64,000 bases of DNA from an uncultured Succinivibrio sp. (GTDB taxonomy: Bacteria; Pseudomonadota; Gammaproteobacteria; Enterobacterales; Succinivibrionaceae). Of the stretch, positions 1 through 7,152 are shown one piece after another (position 1 is the stretch's first letter; each line of letters opens with the position of its first letter). The stretch lies in contig CAAGLL010000067.1 in the NCBI GenBank assembly GCA_900770725.1, forward strand, positions 171,120-235,119, given 5' to 3'. A model generated the notes under the pieces. That model worked only from the letters and a program-made list of their open reading frames with translations, searched no databases and had not been told where the DNA came from. The translations under genes and the position numbers were made by a program.

Positions 1-1353
1 CCCGTAGGGCACGCCCTTGGAGTCGAGCAGCGCGCGGAACTCCACGATGTAGTCGGCGAGGTTCTCAGGCGGGACCACGGTGTCCTCGGTGAAGGCCACG
101 AGCTTGCGCCTGCCCGCAGCGTTGGCCAGGAGCCCCACGGACTTCTTGCGCATGCCGTAGACCGCGGCGATGCCCTGCGGCGACTCCACAAGCTGCGCGC
201 CCAGGATCCCGCCGTCGCGGGTCCTGGCGCGCTCCTCGAGCGCCTTGAAGAGCGCTGCGGCCTTCTCCTGCTCTGCGTCCTGGTCATAGCCTGAGAACTC
301 GACGATGTTGATGCCCGAGATCTCAGCGCCCGGGACCTCCTTGATGTAGTCCTTGACGCTCAGCCACACCGAGTCCTGCTTGGCCAGGCCCAGCACCTTG
401 GAGTCCACGGTCTCGACCGAGAGCGCGCCTGCGGCGATGAGATCGCGCGCGTTGCGCAGCGCCGCGACGAAGTTCTCGTACTTGACGACGATGAGCTCGC
501 GGAAGGTGGGAAGCGGGGTGAGGTCCAATAGCACCTCGGAGATGGCGCAGAGCGTGCCCTCGGCCCCGCAGACGATGCGCGCGAGGTTCACAGTGCCGCT
601 CTTGGGATCATAGGCGTGGATGAAGTCGTAGCCGGTCATGAAGCGGTTGAGCTTCGGGAAGATCTCGTCGGCCTTCCCGTGGACGCGCTTTAGGAGCGGC
701 ACCATCTTGCGGTAGATCTCACCCTCAAGCCCCTCCCTGGCCATGCGCTCCTCAAGCTCCTTGCCCGACACCGGCTTAAAGAGCGCGCTGCTGCCGTCCA
801 GGAGCACCGCCTTCACCGCCTTGACGTGGGTCGAGGTGCGGCCGTACTTGAGCGAGCCCTGCCCTGCCGCATCATCGCTCACCATGCCGCCCACGGTGGC
901 GCGGGAGGAGGTGGAGAGCTCAGGCGAGAAGAACAGCCCCTGCTTCCTGACCATCTCGTTGAGCTCGTCCTTGATGACGCCAGGCTGCACCCAGATCTCG
1001 CGCTTCTTAGGATCAAAGCCCCTGGTGCCCTTCATGTGGCGCGAGCAGTCGATGATGACGCCCGAGCTTAGCGACTGTCCGTTGGTGCCGGTGCCGCCGC
1101 CGCGCACCGAGATGACGAGTGCCTTGAACTCGGTGCGGGCGCGCACCCTGAGCGCGGCCTTGAGATCGTCCTCGTCCTTGGGGAAGACCACCGCCTGCGG
1201 CATGCACTGGTAGACCGAGTTGTCGGTCGCGCACAGGAGCCTTCCTGGGCGCGTCGCGTCAAGATCGCCCTTGAAGCCCTCCTGCCTTAAGGCCTCAAGG
1301 TATTGAGAGCACAGTGCGCTGCACGGTTCAAGACGGCTGATGCGGGGGATCAT
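1..1353 (-). CDS. ydiJ: YdiJ-type FAD-binding oxidase / Fe-S oxidoreductase, N-terminal part (C-terminus outside window)
   Basis: The reading frame starts at an ATG (1351-1353) and stays open to base 1, giving 451 codons of a longer protein. The N-terminus (MIPRIS...) and the pattern of a glycine-rich GGGTGTNGQ segment followed by PELSTSSRATVGG match E. coli YdiJ, a protein of about 1000 residues with an N-terminal PCMH-type FAD domain, a FAD-linked oxidase C domain and a C-terminal Fe-S (GlcF-like) part. Family members oxidise D-2-hydroxyacids and pass electrons on; E. coli YdiJ has been linked to D-2-hydroxyglutarate. Only the FAD half is visible, so the Fe-S cysteines cannot be checked. 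A GGAG lies about nine bases before the ATG. The family assignment is firm; the substrate is inferred from family knowledge only. Confidence 0.85.
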   Translation of the reverse strand, partial: MIPRISRLEPCSALCSQYLEALRQEGFKGDLDATRPGRLLCATDNSVYQCMPQAVVFPKDEDDLKAALRVRARTEFKALVISVRGGGTGTNGQSLSSGVIIDCSRHMKGTRGFDPKKREIWVQPGVIKDELNEMVRKQGLFFSPELSTSSRATVGGMVSDDAAGQGSLKYGRTSTHVKAVKAVLLDGSSALFKPVSGKELEERMAREGLEGEIYRKMVPLLKRVHGKADEIFPKLNRFMTGYDFIHAYDPKSGTVNLARIVCGAEGTLCAISEVLLDLTPLPTFRELIVVKYENFVAALRNARDLIAAGALSVETVDSKVLGLAKQDSVWLSVKDYIKEVPGAEISGINIVEFSGYDQDAEQEKAAALFKALEERARTRDGGILGAQLVESPQGIAAVYGMRKKSVGLLANAAGRRKLVAFTEDTVVPPENLADYIVEFRALLDSKGVPYG

Positions 1354-1599
1354 TTAGAAAACTCCATTTGCTTTAAAGACGGCATGGAGCAGATCTTAGG
1401 CGCAAAAGGGCCTGCGGGGAAATCCCCGCTCCCATGCCCTGCTTTTGCGCCTTGGTAAGGACGCTGCGGCAAGGCCTGCCAGGAGTTGACTGAAAACAAA
1501 CTGGGACAAGCCCATGCTGCAGCCGGTGCCGCGCTGCAAGGAACAGGAAAAAGAAGGATGGCAGGCAGGAAGAAGCGGATGCGGGAAGGGGAATTTGAA

Positions 1600-1623
1600 G
1601 GGATCCCGCTTAAGCGGGATCCC
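1600..1623. repeat. perfect 24-bp palindrome
   Basis: Bases 1600-1623 form a perfect self-complementary palindrome (GGGATCCCGCTT and its complement, no loop). It lies in the 300-bp gap between the divergently placed ydiJ start (1353) and the 3' end of the XRE gene (1658), beside a second hairpin. It could be part of a composite terminator for the XRE gene or a dyad operator. No other function is visible, and the rest of 1354-1599 holds no convincing gene. Confidence 0.6.
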
Positions 1624-1627
1624 CATG

Positions 1628-1652
1628 CCCTTGGCGCGTTGCGCGCCAAGGG
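1628..1652 (-). terminator. hairpin just after the XRE gene, probable terminator
   Basis: An 11-bp perfect inverted repeat (CCCTTGGCGCG / CGCGCCAAGGG, loop of 3) starts six bases past the stop codon of the minus-strand XRE gene. On the plus strand it is followed by ATTTTT. On the minus strand no U-run follows directly, so termination there would rely on the hairpin plus the adjacent 24-bp palindrome. Confidence 0.5.
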
Positions 1653-1657
1653 ATTTT

Positions 1658-2704
1658 TCAGACCTCGAAGGGGCGGACGAAGCGCAAGAGCGCCTTGCCC
1701 TGGACGCGGCCTTCCGATCTCAGGCGGCCTGCGATGATCCCGGGATCCACGCCCTGCTCCTTGGCAAAGGCTTCAACCGCCTCCTCGGTAAAGTCGCCCT
1801 TCCTTGCAAAGGCCATGAAGTCTGCAGGCGGGACGAGCTGGCCGTGCGCGAACTCGAGGGCCGGGCACGGGTTGCCGTACGCCGTGCCGTCGGCGTCGAA
1901 GTCGCCCGAGCTGATGCGCCCTGCCTCGAAGAAGAACCTCAGGGCGAAATCGTAGGCCGTCCCGAAGCTGCCCGACATCGCGATCACCACGGTGTTCCCC
2001 GCCGGGAAGGAGGCTGCCACGATCCCCGCCTCGGGCAGGTAGGGCATCACGATGAGCGCTGCGCCCAGGGAGTTGAGCGCCTCGGAGAGGCGGCCCAGGT
2101 CAGGCCTGGCGGTGCAGGCGATCTTGCGCAGGGAGCTTAGGCTCTGGCGGAACTTGCCCGGGTTGTACCTTGCAAGCTTCTGCTTGCGCGCCTCGATCCT
2201 CGCCTGCTGGCACCAGGCCAGGCGCATCATCCCCACCTTGCCCTGCGCCTTGTCGCGGCTCAGGCAGGAGACGTTCGTGAACTTGAGGGTGCCCATGACC
2301 ATCAGGCTTGACACCTCGAAGAAGCGGCGCAGGTTCATGATCCGCTCCGTGCGATCGTCGGTCTTGGGGACCCAGCCGAGCCTTGAGAGCAGCGGATAGT
2401 CGAGCTTGCACGCGATCGGGCCGTCCTCCTCGATCCCGTTCTCATACTCCCGCTTGAGCAAGGAGGAACGGTAGAGGCTCTCCATCATGAGCCACGACTC
2501 GGCGCCCACGCCGAAGACCATTTCGAGCTTCTTTGCAGACTGCGGGGTGAGCGGCACCTTGCCCTGCACGAGCAGGCAGATGTTCTTCTCGCTCGCGCCC
2601 GTCCTCGCCGCAAGCTCCTTCTGGGTCATCCTGAACGATTCGAGGCACTCCTTGATCCTCGCCCCCGGCGCGGCGGCGGTCGTATCGTCAGTGCTTCTCT
2701 TCAT
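1658..2704 (-). CDS. XRE-family regulator with degenerate ImmA/IrrE-like domain
   Basis: A 348-residue protein. Residues about 15-75 form an XRE helix-turn-helix (MTQKELAARTGASEKNICLL and following), as in HigA-type antitoxins. The C-terminal part resembles the ImmA/IrrE metallopeptidase-like domain fused to XRE regulators, but at the place of the zinc motif (HExxH) it reads FFFEAG, so the first histidine is missing and protease activity looks lost. The chosen ATG (2702-2704) has a strong GGAGG seven bases upstream; an in-frame ATG 69 bases earlier lacks one and adds an unlikely N-terminus. No toxin gene is adjacent. It may be a stand-alone repressor or an orphan antitoxin; HTH certain, ImmA-like part moderately sure. 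Confidence 0.7.
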   Translation of the reverse strand: MKRSTDDTTAAAPGARIKECLESFRMTQKELAARTGASEKNICLLVQGKVPLTPQSAKKLEMVFGVGAESWLMMESLYRSSLLKREYENGIEEDGPIACKLDYPLLSRLGWVPKTDDRTERIMNLRRFFEVSSLMVMGTLKFTNVSCLSRDKAQGKVGMMRLAWCQQARIEARKQKLARYNPGKFRQSLSSLRKIACTARPDLGRLSEALNSLGAALIVMPYLPEAGIVAASFPAGNTVVIAMSGSFGTAYDFALRFFFEAGRISSGDFDADGTAYGNPCPALEFAHGQLVPPADFMAFARKGDFTEEAVEAFAKEQGVDPGIIAGRLRSEGRVQGKALLRFVRPFEV

Positions 2705-3118
2705 GCTGCCTCCAAAAATCCACGGCGCCAGCCTCAAGCTGCGTCCGCAAGAAAACATGTCACGCCCTGCCAACCTGGGCAGGGCCTCGGCTGCCCAACC
2801 AGCCAGTCTGCCTATCTTAATTCATCTGCAGGTTGCGCTAAACGGAACATGCACCAAGATCTTGCAGCAGGCAAGGGGCAGGCGGCGGCTTTAAGCGCGG
2901 ATCGGAGCGCTGCGCATGGCCGATGCGGAACTGCGTGGGAAGCTTCCAGACGGTGCGGCGAAGGCGGGATAAAGATGAAGATGCTGCCTGCAAAAGCGGT
3001 GCCGGGAAAGGCGGCACCGGCAGAAGCCGCAGATGGCCTGGAATCTTGAAGACCGATAGATGCGGCCGCGCGCGCCGCCTGGCATGCTCTTGATGCCAGG
3101 GAAAATCGCGCCCATTGT

Positions 3119-3136
3119 AGTTAGCTTATGCTAACT
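3119..3136. repeat. inverted repeat AGTTAGC-TTAT-GCTAACT
   Basis: Two 7-base arms separated by four bases form a perfect dyad downstream of the tRNA cluster. The core TTAGC-N4-GCTAA recurs in the porin leader (25858-25887) and, with one arm imperfect, before the aminotransferase gene (around 60952-60970). It may be a protein-binding site or a small RNA hairpin. Confidence 0.45.
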
Positions 3137-3146
3137 TACTGGGCGC

Positions 3147-3167
3147 AAAATAACTCCAAACTGGAGT
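3147..3167 (-). terminator. terminator of the tRNA operon
   Basis: On the minus strand, ACTCCA-GTT-TGGAGT is followed by TATTTT, about 30 bases beyond the 3' end of tRNA-Met. The stem is short (6 bp) but the U-rich tail and position fit an intrinsic terminator. Confidence 0.6.
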
Positions 3168-3195
3168 AGTTCTAAAATTTCGGGAGATTTCAAGC

Positions 3196-3272
3196 TGGTA
3201 GCTAAGACTGGAATCGAACCAGTGACCTCAGCATTATGAGTGCCGCGCTCTAACCGACTGAGCTACTTAGCC
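3196..3272 (-). tRNA. tRNA-Met (CAT), elongator type
   Basis: A 77-nt cloverleaf with encoded CCA, D-loop AGCTCAGTCGGTTAGAGC, anticodon loop CTCATAA and T-loop TTCGATT. It matches E. coli metT-type elongator tRNA-Met. The acceptor stem pairs fully except for G1-U72, a wobble at the terminal pair. It is the last gene of a Gln-Gln-Met unit read from the promoter at 3506-3533. Confidence 0.95.
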
Positions 3273-3289
3273 ATGCTTGAGAAAAGAGT

Positions 3290-3365
3290 TGGCTGGGGCA
3301 CTAGGGATCGAACCTAGGTAATGGCGGAATCAGAATCCGCTGCCTTACCACTTGGCTATGCCCCA
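3290..3365 (-). tRNA. tRNA-Gln (CTG)
   Basis: A 76-nt cloverleaf with encoded CCA, T1-A72 acceptor stem (TGGGGCA / TGCCCCA) and anticodon loop TTCTGAT, hence CTG. The opening and the anticodon stem-loop closely follow E. coli glnV. It lies 17 bases downstream of the next tRNA-Gln and 17 bases upstream of tRNA-Met in the same transcript. Confidence 0.95.
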
Positions 3366-3382
3366 ACTCTTCGCTGTTCCCG

Positions 3383-3457
3383 TGGCAGGGGTACCTGGGT
3401 TCGAACCAGGGAATGACGGGATCAAAACCCGTTGCCTTACCACTTGGCTACACCCCT
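3383..3457 (-). tRNA. tRNA-Gln (TTG)
   Basis: A 75-nt cloverleaf with encoded CCA. The anticodon loop TTTTGAT gives TTG, read as glutamine. It is the first tRNA after the promoter at 3506-3533. Neighbouring Gln and Met tRNAs close to miaB recall the E. coli metT-glnX region. Confidence 0.95.
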
Positions 3458-3505
3458 GTGCAATGAAAAGCTTCATGCAGGGTGTTGTTTGAAACAACGG
3501 TGCTC

Positions 3506-3533
3506 ATTATAAAGTCGCCTGCCTTTTTGTCAA
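3506..3533 (-). promoter_or_regulatory. strong sigma70 promoter of the tRNA operon
   Basis: On the minus strand a perfect TTGACA (-35, bases 3528-3533) and a perfect TATAAT (-10, bases 3506-3511) are 16 bases apart, with an A/T-rich stretch upstream (to about 3560) like an UP element. Transcription would start about 40 bases before tRNA-Gln(TTG). The leader contains the dyad GTTGTTT/GAAACAAC (3484-3498). This is one of the two clearest promoters in the window. Confidence 0.9.
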
Positions 3534-3806
3534 CAAAAATTTCCAGAATTTTTACTTTTCTTATAACTCATGGATTTACATAATAAAAATCATGCAACCC
3601 GCCCGCTAGCGCCGTCAAAAGGCCCCGCCGCAGGCGCCATCTTGAGATCTTGTCCGTCCCCTTTTGGCTTTCTCCTGCCTGCCTGCTTTGCCTGAACTTG
3701 ACGACACGCCGCATGAAAATGCTGTTTTCTCAGGGTTTGCCCCTGCTTTTTCTGCTACATTTGGAGCATCGGCGGCAGATGCCGCGGCAATTCCGGGAGG
3801 CGCCAA

Positions 3807-4790
3807 ATGGCTGGCATCAGCAAGGGAAATGAAGGCAGCGTGGATCAGGGCAGGCACCCCAACATCCTCGCGTTCTGCTACGACTTCGACAAGACGCTCT
3901 CCCCCGAGGACATGCAGGCCCAGGGCTACATCCAGAGGCTCGGCGAGGACGTGAACGCCTTCTGGAAGAAGTCGAACGAGCTTGCCAAGAAGAACGGCAT
4001 GGATCCCAACCTCGCCTACATGTTCATGATGCTCGACGGTGCGCGCGACAAGTTCTACGTCAACAAAAGCGAGCTTCGGGAGTTTGGCTCGAAGGTCAGG
4101 CTCTACAAGGGAGTTGAGGAGTGGTTTGACAAGGTGAACGCCGAAGGCGCCAAGCACGGCCTCAAGGTCGAGCACTACATCATCTCCTCGGGCATCAAGG
4201 ACATGATCGAGGGCACCTCGATCGGCAGCCGCTTCAAGGCCATCTACGCCAACACCTTCTACTACAACCAGGGCGGCACCGCGATCTGGCCTGCCATGGT
4301 CATCAACTTCACGAACAAGACCCAGTTTCTCTTCCGCATCGAGAAGGGCGCGCTCGACGTCAACGACCCCAACGTCAACACCTACTACAAGAACTCGGAA
4401 ATGCGCATCCCCTTCTCGAACATGATCTACATCGGAGACAGCGCCACCGACATCCCCTGCATGAAGCTCGTGAACTCCTTCGGCGGGCACTCGATTGGCG
4501 TGTTCGACCCCGAGCGCAACGACCGCACCCAGGTCTACCGGCTCATCCGCGACCGCCGCATCCGCTACTTCGCCCCGGCCGACTACTCGGAGGGATCCGA
4601 GCTCTTCTCGATAACCCGCGAGATCATCGCCTACATCGGCGCGGGCACCAAATTAAGGCGCCTTACCGAGAAGTTTGCCGAGGAGAGCGAGCGGGCGCTT
4701 GCAAGCGATCAGGATCCGGTGGGCGAGCATGCCAACTACCGCGATCCCGACGGGGAGCAGGCGCAGGCCCCGGGCAAGCCCCAGCCTTGA
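3807..4790 (+). CDS. HAD-superfamily phosphatase
   Basis: A 327-residue haloacid-dehalogenase-type hydrolase. Motif I is YDFDKTL (nucleophile D26, acid D28), motif II is the SSG around residues 130-135, and motif IV is GDSATDIP (D211, D216), so all catalytic elements are present. The large insertion between motifs I and II forms the cap that sets substrate choice. A GGAGG precedes the ATG by five bases. The last 30 residues are hydrophilic and low in complexity. It stands alone between the tRNA operon and an intrinsic terminator. The superfamily is certain; the substrate is unknown (phosphoserine-phosphatase-like proteins are the nearest general type). Bases 3534-3806 upstream hold no gene. 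Confidence 0.85.
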   Translation: MAGISKGNEGSVDQGRHPNILAFCYDFDKTLSPEDMQAQGYIQRLGEDVNAFWKKSNELAKKNGMDPNLAYMFMMLDGARDKFYVNKSELREFGSKVRLYKGVEEWFDKVNAEGAKHGLKVEHYIISSGIKDMIEGTSIGSRFKAIYANTFYYNQGGTAIWPAMVINFTNKTQFLFRIEKGALDVNDPNVNTYYKNSEMRIPFSNMIYIGDSATDIPCMKLVNSFGGHSIGVFDPERNDRTQVYRLIRDRRIRYFAPADYSEGSELFSITREIIAYIGAGTKLRRLTEKFAEESERALASDQDPVGEHANYRDPDGEQAQAPGKPQP

Positions 4791-4910
4791 GAAGGCTTTG
4801 AGCATGGCTCCAGGCAGGCTTTGGACATGCCTTGGAGGGCAGCCCTTGCAAGGCCTGCCGGAGCCGCGCCGCAGGTCTTTTTCATTTTGATTTAAATCGT
4901 GATTTTGTGT

Positions 4911-4951
4911 AAAAGCCCGCAGGGCAGCGCTTACGCCCCACGGGCTTTTTT
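4911..4951 (+). terminator. intrinsic terminator after the HAD gene
   Basis: AAAAGCCCG (4911-4919) pairs with CGGGCTTTTTT (4941-4951) around a 21-base loop that can fold further, followed by a T-run. It ends transcription of the HAD gene just before the next promoter. Confidence 0.8.
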
Positions 4952-4959
4952 GGTATAAT
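4931..4959 (+). promoter_or_regulatory. extended -10 promoter for the antitoxin-Fic-miaB operon
   Basis: A perfect TATAAT at 4954-4959 is preceded by TG one base upstream (TGGTATAAT), an extended -10 element. The -35 position (TTACGC, 4931-4936, spacing 17) is poor and lies inside the preceding terminator. Start would be near 4966, about 45 bases before the antitoxin ATG. Confidence 0.65.
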
Positions 4960-5011
4960 CATCAGAGTGCCCCAAGGCGCGGACGCCCGGGGCTTAGCAT
5001 TGAGAGGCCTT

Positions 5012-5170
5012 ATGATCATCGACGAAGTCAAAGCCACCCTGGCCATGGAGGGCATCGCCCTCTCCGAGGACGAGGAGAAGCTCGTCTCCGACTACGCTGA
5101 GGGGAAGATCAGCATGGCCGAGCTGCGCAAGACCGTCGCCGACCTGCTCAAGAAGCAGAAGGCCGCCTGA
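5012..5170 (+). CDS. VbhA-like antitoxin of Fic toxin
   Basis: A 52-residue helical protein ending three bases before the Fic gene. It carries SDYAEG (residues 26-31), which fits the Fic inhibitory motif (S/T)xxxE(G/N), where the glutamate blocks the ATP gamma-phosphate site of the partner. Small VbhA-type antitoxins are 50-65 residues and are encoded directly upstream of class I Fic toxins, as here. The chosen ATG follows GAGAGGCC; an in-frame upstream ATG at 4967 would lie on the transcription start of the predicted promoter and is less likely. Identity rests on motif, size and position. Confidence 0.8.
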   Translation: MIIDEVKATLAMEGIALSEDEEKLVSDYAEGKISMAELRKTVADLLKKQKAA

Positions 5171-5173
5171 ATC

Positions 5174-5776
5174 TTGCCTGACACGCTTGCCGGGCAAGAC
5201 TGCTACCCGGGGACGGACGTCCTCGTAAACCTCCTTGACGAGCGCGATCCCGAGCGCCTCTCGCGCATCGAGCGCATCTTCACGGCAGCGCGCATCGCCG
5301 ATCTGCTCAAGAAGCCCGTGCGCGGCAACTTCGATCTCGAGCACCTAAAGAGGATCCACCGCTGCATCTTCCAGGACGTCTACCCCTGGGCAGGAAAGAT
5401 CCGCACCGTCGACATCTCAAAGGGCTTCCGCTTCTGCCACGCCATGTACATCGAGAAGGAGTCGCGCAGGCTCTTCTCAAGGCTCCATGAGCGCATCGCA
5501 AAAGGGGTTGAGGGCACTGACGAGGCGGTGGCGCTTGCCGCGCACGCGCTCTCGGAGATCAACGCCATCCACCCCTTCCGCGACGGCAACGGCCGCGCCC
5601 AAAGGGAGTTCGTGCGCGAGATGCTCCTGAAGCTCGGGTTTACGGTAGAGTATTCGCGCGCCGATCCCTCGCTGATGCTCAAGGCGAGCATCGCCTCGTT
5701 CATGGGCGACGAAGGCCCCATGAGGGGGCTCTTCCGGGCGTGCACGTTCAAAAACACCGGTTCTGACAGGAAATGA
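5174..5776 (+). CDS. Fic-domain AMP-transferase toxin (VbhT/FicT type)
   Basis: A 200-residue Fic protein with the full catalytic motif HPFRDGNGRAQR (residues 133-144), a GNFDLEHLKRIHRCIF helix and the flap around TVDISKGFRF. Fic proteins move AMP from ATP to hydroxyl side chains; FicT/VbhT toxins modify GyrB and ParE. Having no internal inhibitory helix, it should be a class I enzyme held in check by the preceding VbhA-like protein. It begins with TTG only three bases after the antitoxin stop, which suggests translational coupling. Its stop overlaps the miaB start (ATGA). The catalytic motif looks intact, so activity is expected; the target is inferred. Confidence 0.9.
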   Translation: MPDTLAGQDCYPGTDVLVNLLDERDPERLSRIERIFTAARIADLLKKPVRGNFDLEHLKRIHRCIFQDVYPWAGKIRTVDISKGFRFCHAMYIEKESRRLFSRLHERIAKGVEGTDEAVALAAHALSEINAIHPFRDGNGRAQREFVREMLLKLGFTVEYSRADPSLMLKASIASFMGDEGPMRGLFRACTFKNTGSDRK

Positions 5777-7125
5777 CACTTTCAAGCGACAACGCAATCC
5801 CCATGCAGCAAGGTTCGTTCTACATCGCCGTGTGGGGATGCCAGATGAACGTCTACGACACCTCGCGCATCCGCTCGCTGCTGCTCTCGCGCGGCTACGC
5901 GGAGGCGGCCTCGCCCGCGGGGGCCTCGGTGATCGTGCTCGTGACCTGCGCCGTGCGCGCCAAGGCCGAGAACAAGGTCTTCAACCAGATAGCCGCCTGG
6001 CGCCACGATGGGGCGGTGACGCCCTCGACCGTCATCGCGCTCGGAGGCTGCGTGGGCACCGAGCTTGGCCACAAGATCATCGACGCCGGCCAGGGCGTGT
6101 CCGTGGTCTTCAGCCCGATGACCATCCACCGCCTCCCGGACCTCATCGAGGCCTACCGCAGCACGGGGAAGCCCGTCTGCGACGTCGACGCCGGATCGAT
6201 GGAGAAGTTCGACTCCCTGCCCGACTCCGGGCTGCACGGCGTCTCGGCCTTCGTCACGATCATGGAGGGCTGCTCGAACAAGTGCACCTACTGCATCGTC
6301 CCCTACACCCGCGGCGAGGAGCAGTCCCGCCGCCCGGAGGACGTGCTCGAGGAGTGCCGCCGCCACATCGAAAACGGCGCGCTTGAGATCCACCTCTTAG
6401 GTCAGAACGTCAACTCCTACCGCGGCGTGGACGCGGGCGGCGCGGAGTGGTCGTTCCCCGAGCTCCTCTACGAGGTGGCATCCCTGGACGGGGTGAGGCG
6501 CGTGCGCTTCACCACCTCAAACCCCATGGACTTCTCGCCCGAGCTCGTCCAGGCCATAGGCGAGCTGCCCAACGTCGCCGAGGCGGTGCACATCCCGGTG
6601 CAGAGCGGCAGCGACGAAATTTTACGCAGGATGCACCGGCGCTACACGCACGACTCGTACCTTGAGCTGATAGCCTCGCTGCGCAAGGTTCGCCCGGAGA
6701 TCCGGATCTCCTCTGACTTCATCGTGGGCTTCCCCGGCGAGTCGGAGCACGACTTTGAGGAGACGATGAGGCTCGTGCGCGAGGTCAGGTTCGACCAGAG
6801 CTTCAGCTTCATCTACTCAAAGCGCCCGGGCACCCCGGCTGCCGACTACCCCGACGAGGTGAGCGCCCACGAGAAGAAGCAGCGCCTCTATGCGCTGCAG
6901 GATCTGCTCGAGGGCTACGCCAGGGAGTACAGCCAGGGCTATCTTGGGACGGAGCAGGAGGTGCTCGTCGAGGGCGCCTCCTCGCGCGACTTTGGCGAGC
7001 TCAAGGCCAGGACGTCGGCAAACCGCATCGCGGTGTTCAAGGGCGATCCCTCGCTCATCGGGACGCAGGCGCGCATCAGGATCACCAATGTGCTCTCCCA
7101 CACTCTGCGCGGGGAGCTCATCTGA
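5773..7125 (+). CDS. miaB: tRNA-2-methylthio-N6-dimethylallyladenosine synthase
   Basis: A 450-residue radical-SAM methylthiotransferase that adds the methylthio group to i6A37 in tRNA. The N-terminal MTTase domain carries the three auxiliary-cluster cysteines C23 (WGCQMN), C59 and C93; the radical-SAM cluster is CSNKCTYC (C167, C171, C174); a TRAM domain closes the protein (about 385-450). Length matches the family (E. coli 474). The ATG at 5773 overlaps the Fic stop; an in-frame ATG at 5803 would give a more typical N-terminus but has no ribosome-binding site. It begins the conserved miaB-ybeZ-ybeY-corC-lnt series. Confidence 0.97.
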   Translation: MTLSSDNAIPMQQGSFYIAVWGCQMNVYDTSRIRSLLLSRGYAEAASPAGASVIVLVTCAVRAKAENKVFNQIAAWRHDGAVTPSTVIALGGCVGTELGHKIIDAGQGVSVVFSPMTIHRLPDLIEAYRSTGKPVCDVDAGSMEKFDSLPDSGLHGVSAFVTIMEGCSNKCTYCIVPYTRGEEQSRRPEDVLEECRRHIENGALEIHLLGQNVNSYRGVDAGGAEWSFPELLYEVASLDGVRRVRFTTSNPMDFSPELVQAIGELPNVAEAVHIPVQSGSDEILRRMHRRYTHDSYLELIASLRKVRPEIRISSDFIVGFPGESEHDFEETMRLVREVRFDQSFSFIYSKRPGTPAADYPDEVSAHEKKQRLYALQDLLEGYAREYSQGYLGTEQEVLVEGASSRDFGELKARTSANRIAVFKGDPSLIGTQARIRITNVLSHTLRGELI

Positions 7126-7152
7126 GGGCAACTTGGGTAAAGGACATACGAT

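Larger units (their letters stand above)
2705..3195. other. intergenic region without convincing gene
   Basis: About 490 bases between the XRE gene and the tRNA-Met gene. Short open frames occur on both strands, but none has a ribosome-binding site or recognisable product. The only structured parts are the dyad at 3119-3136 and the tRNA terminator at 3147-3167. Confidence 0.5.
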
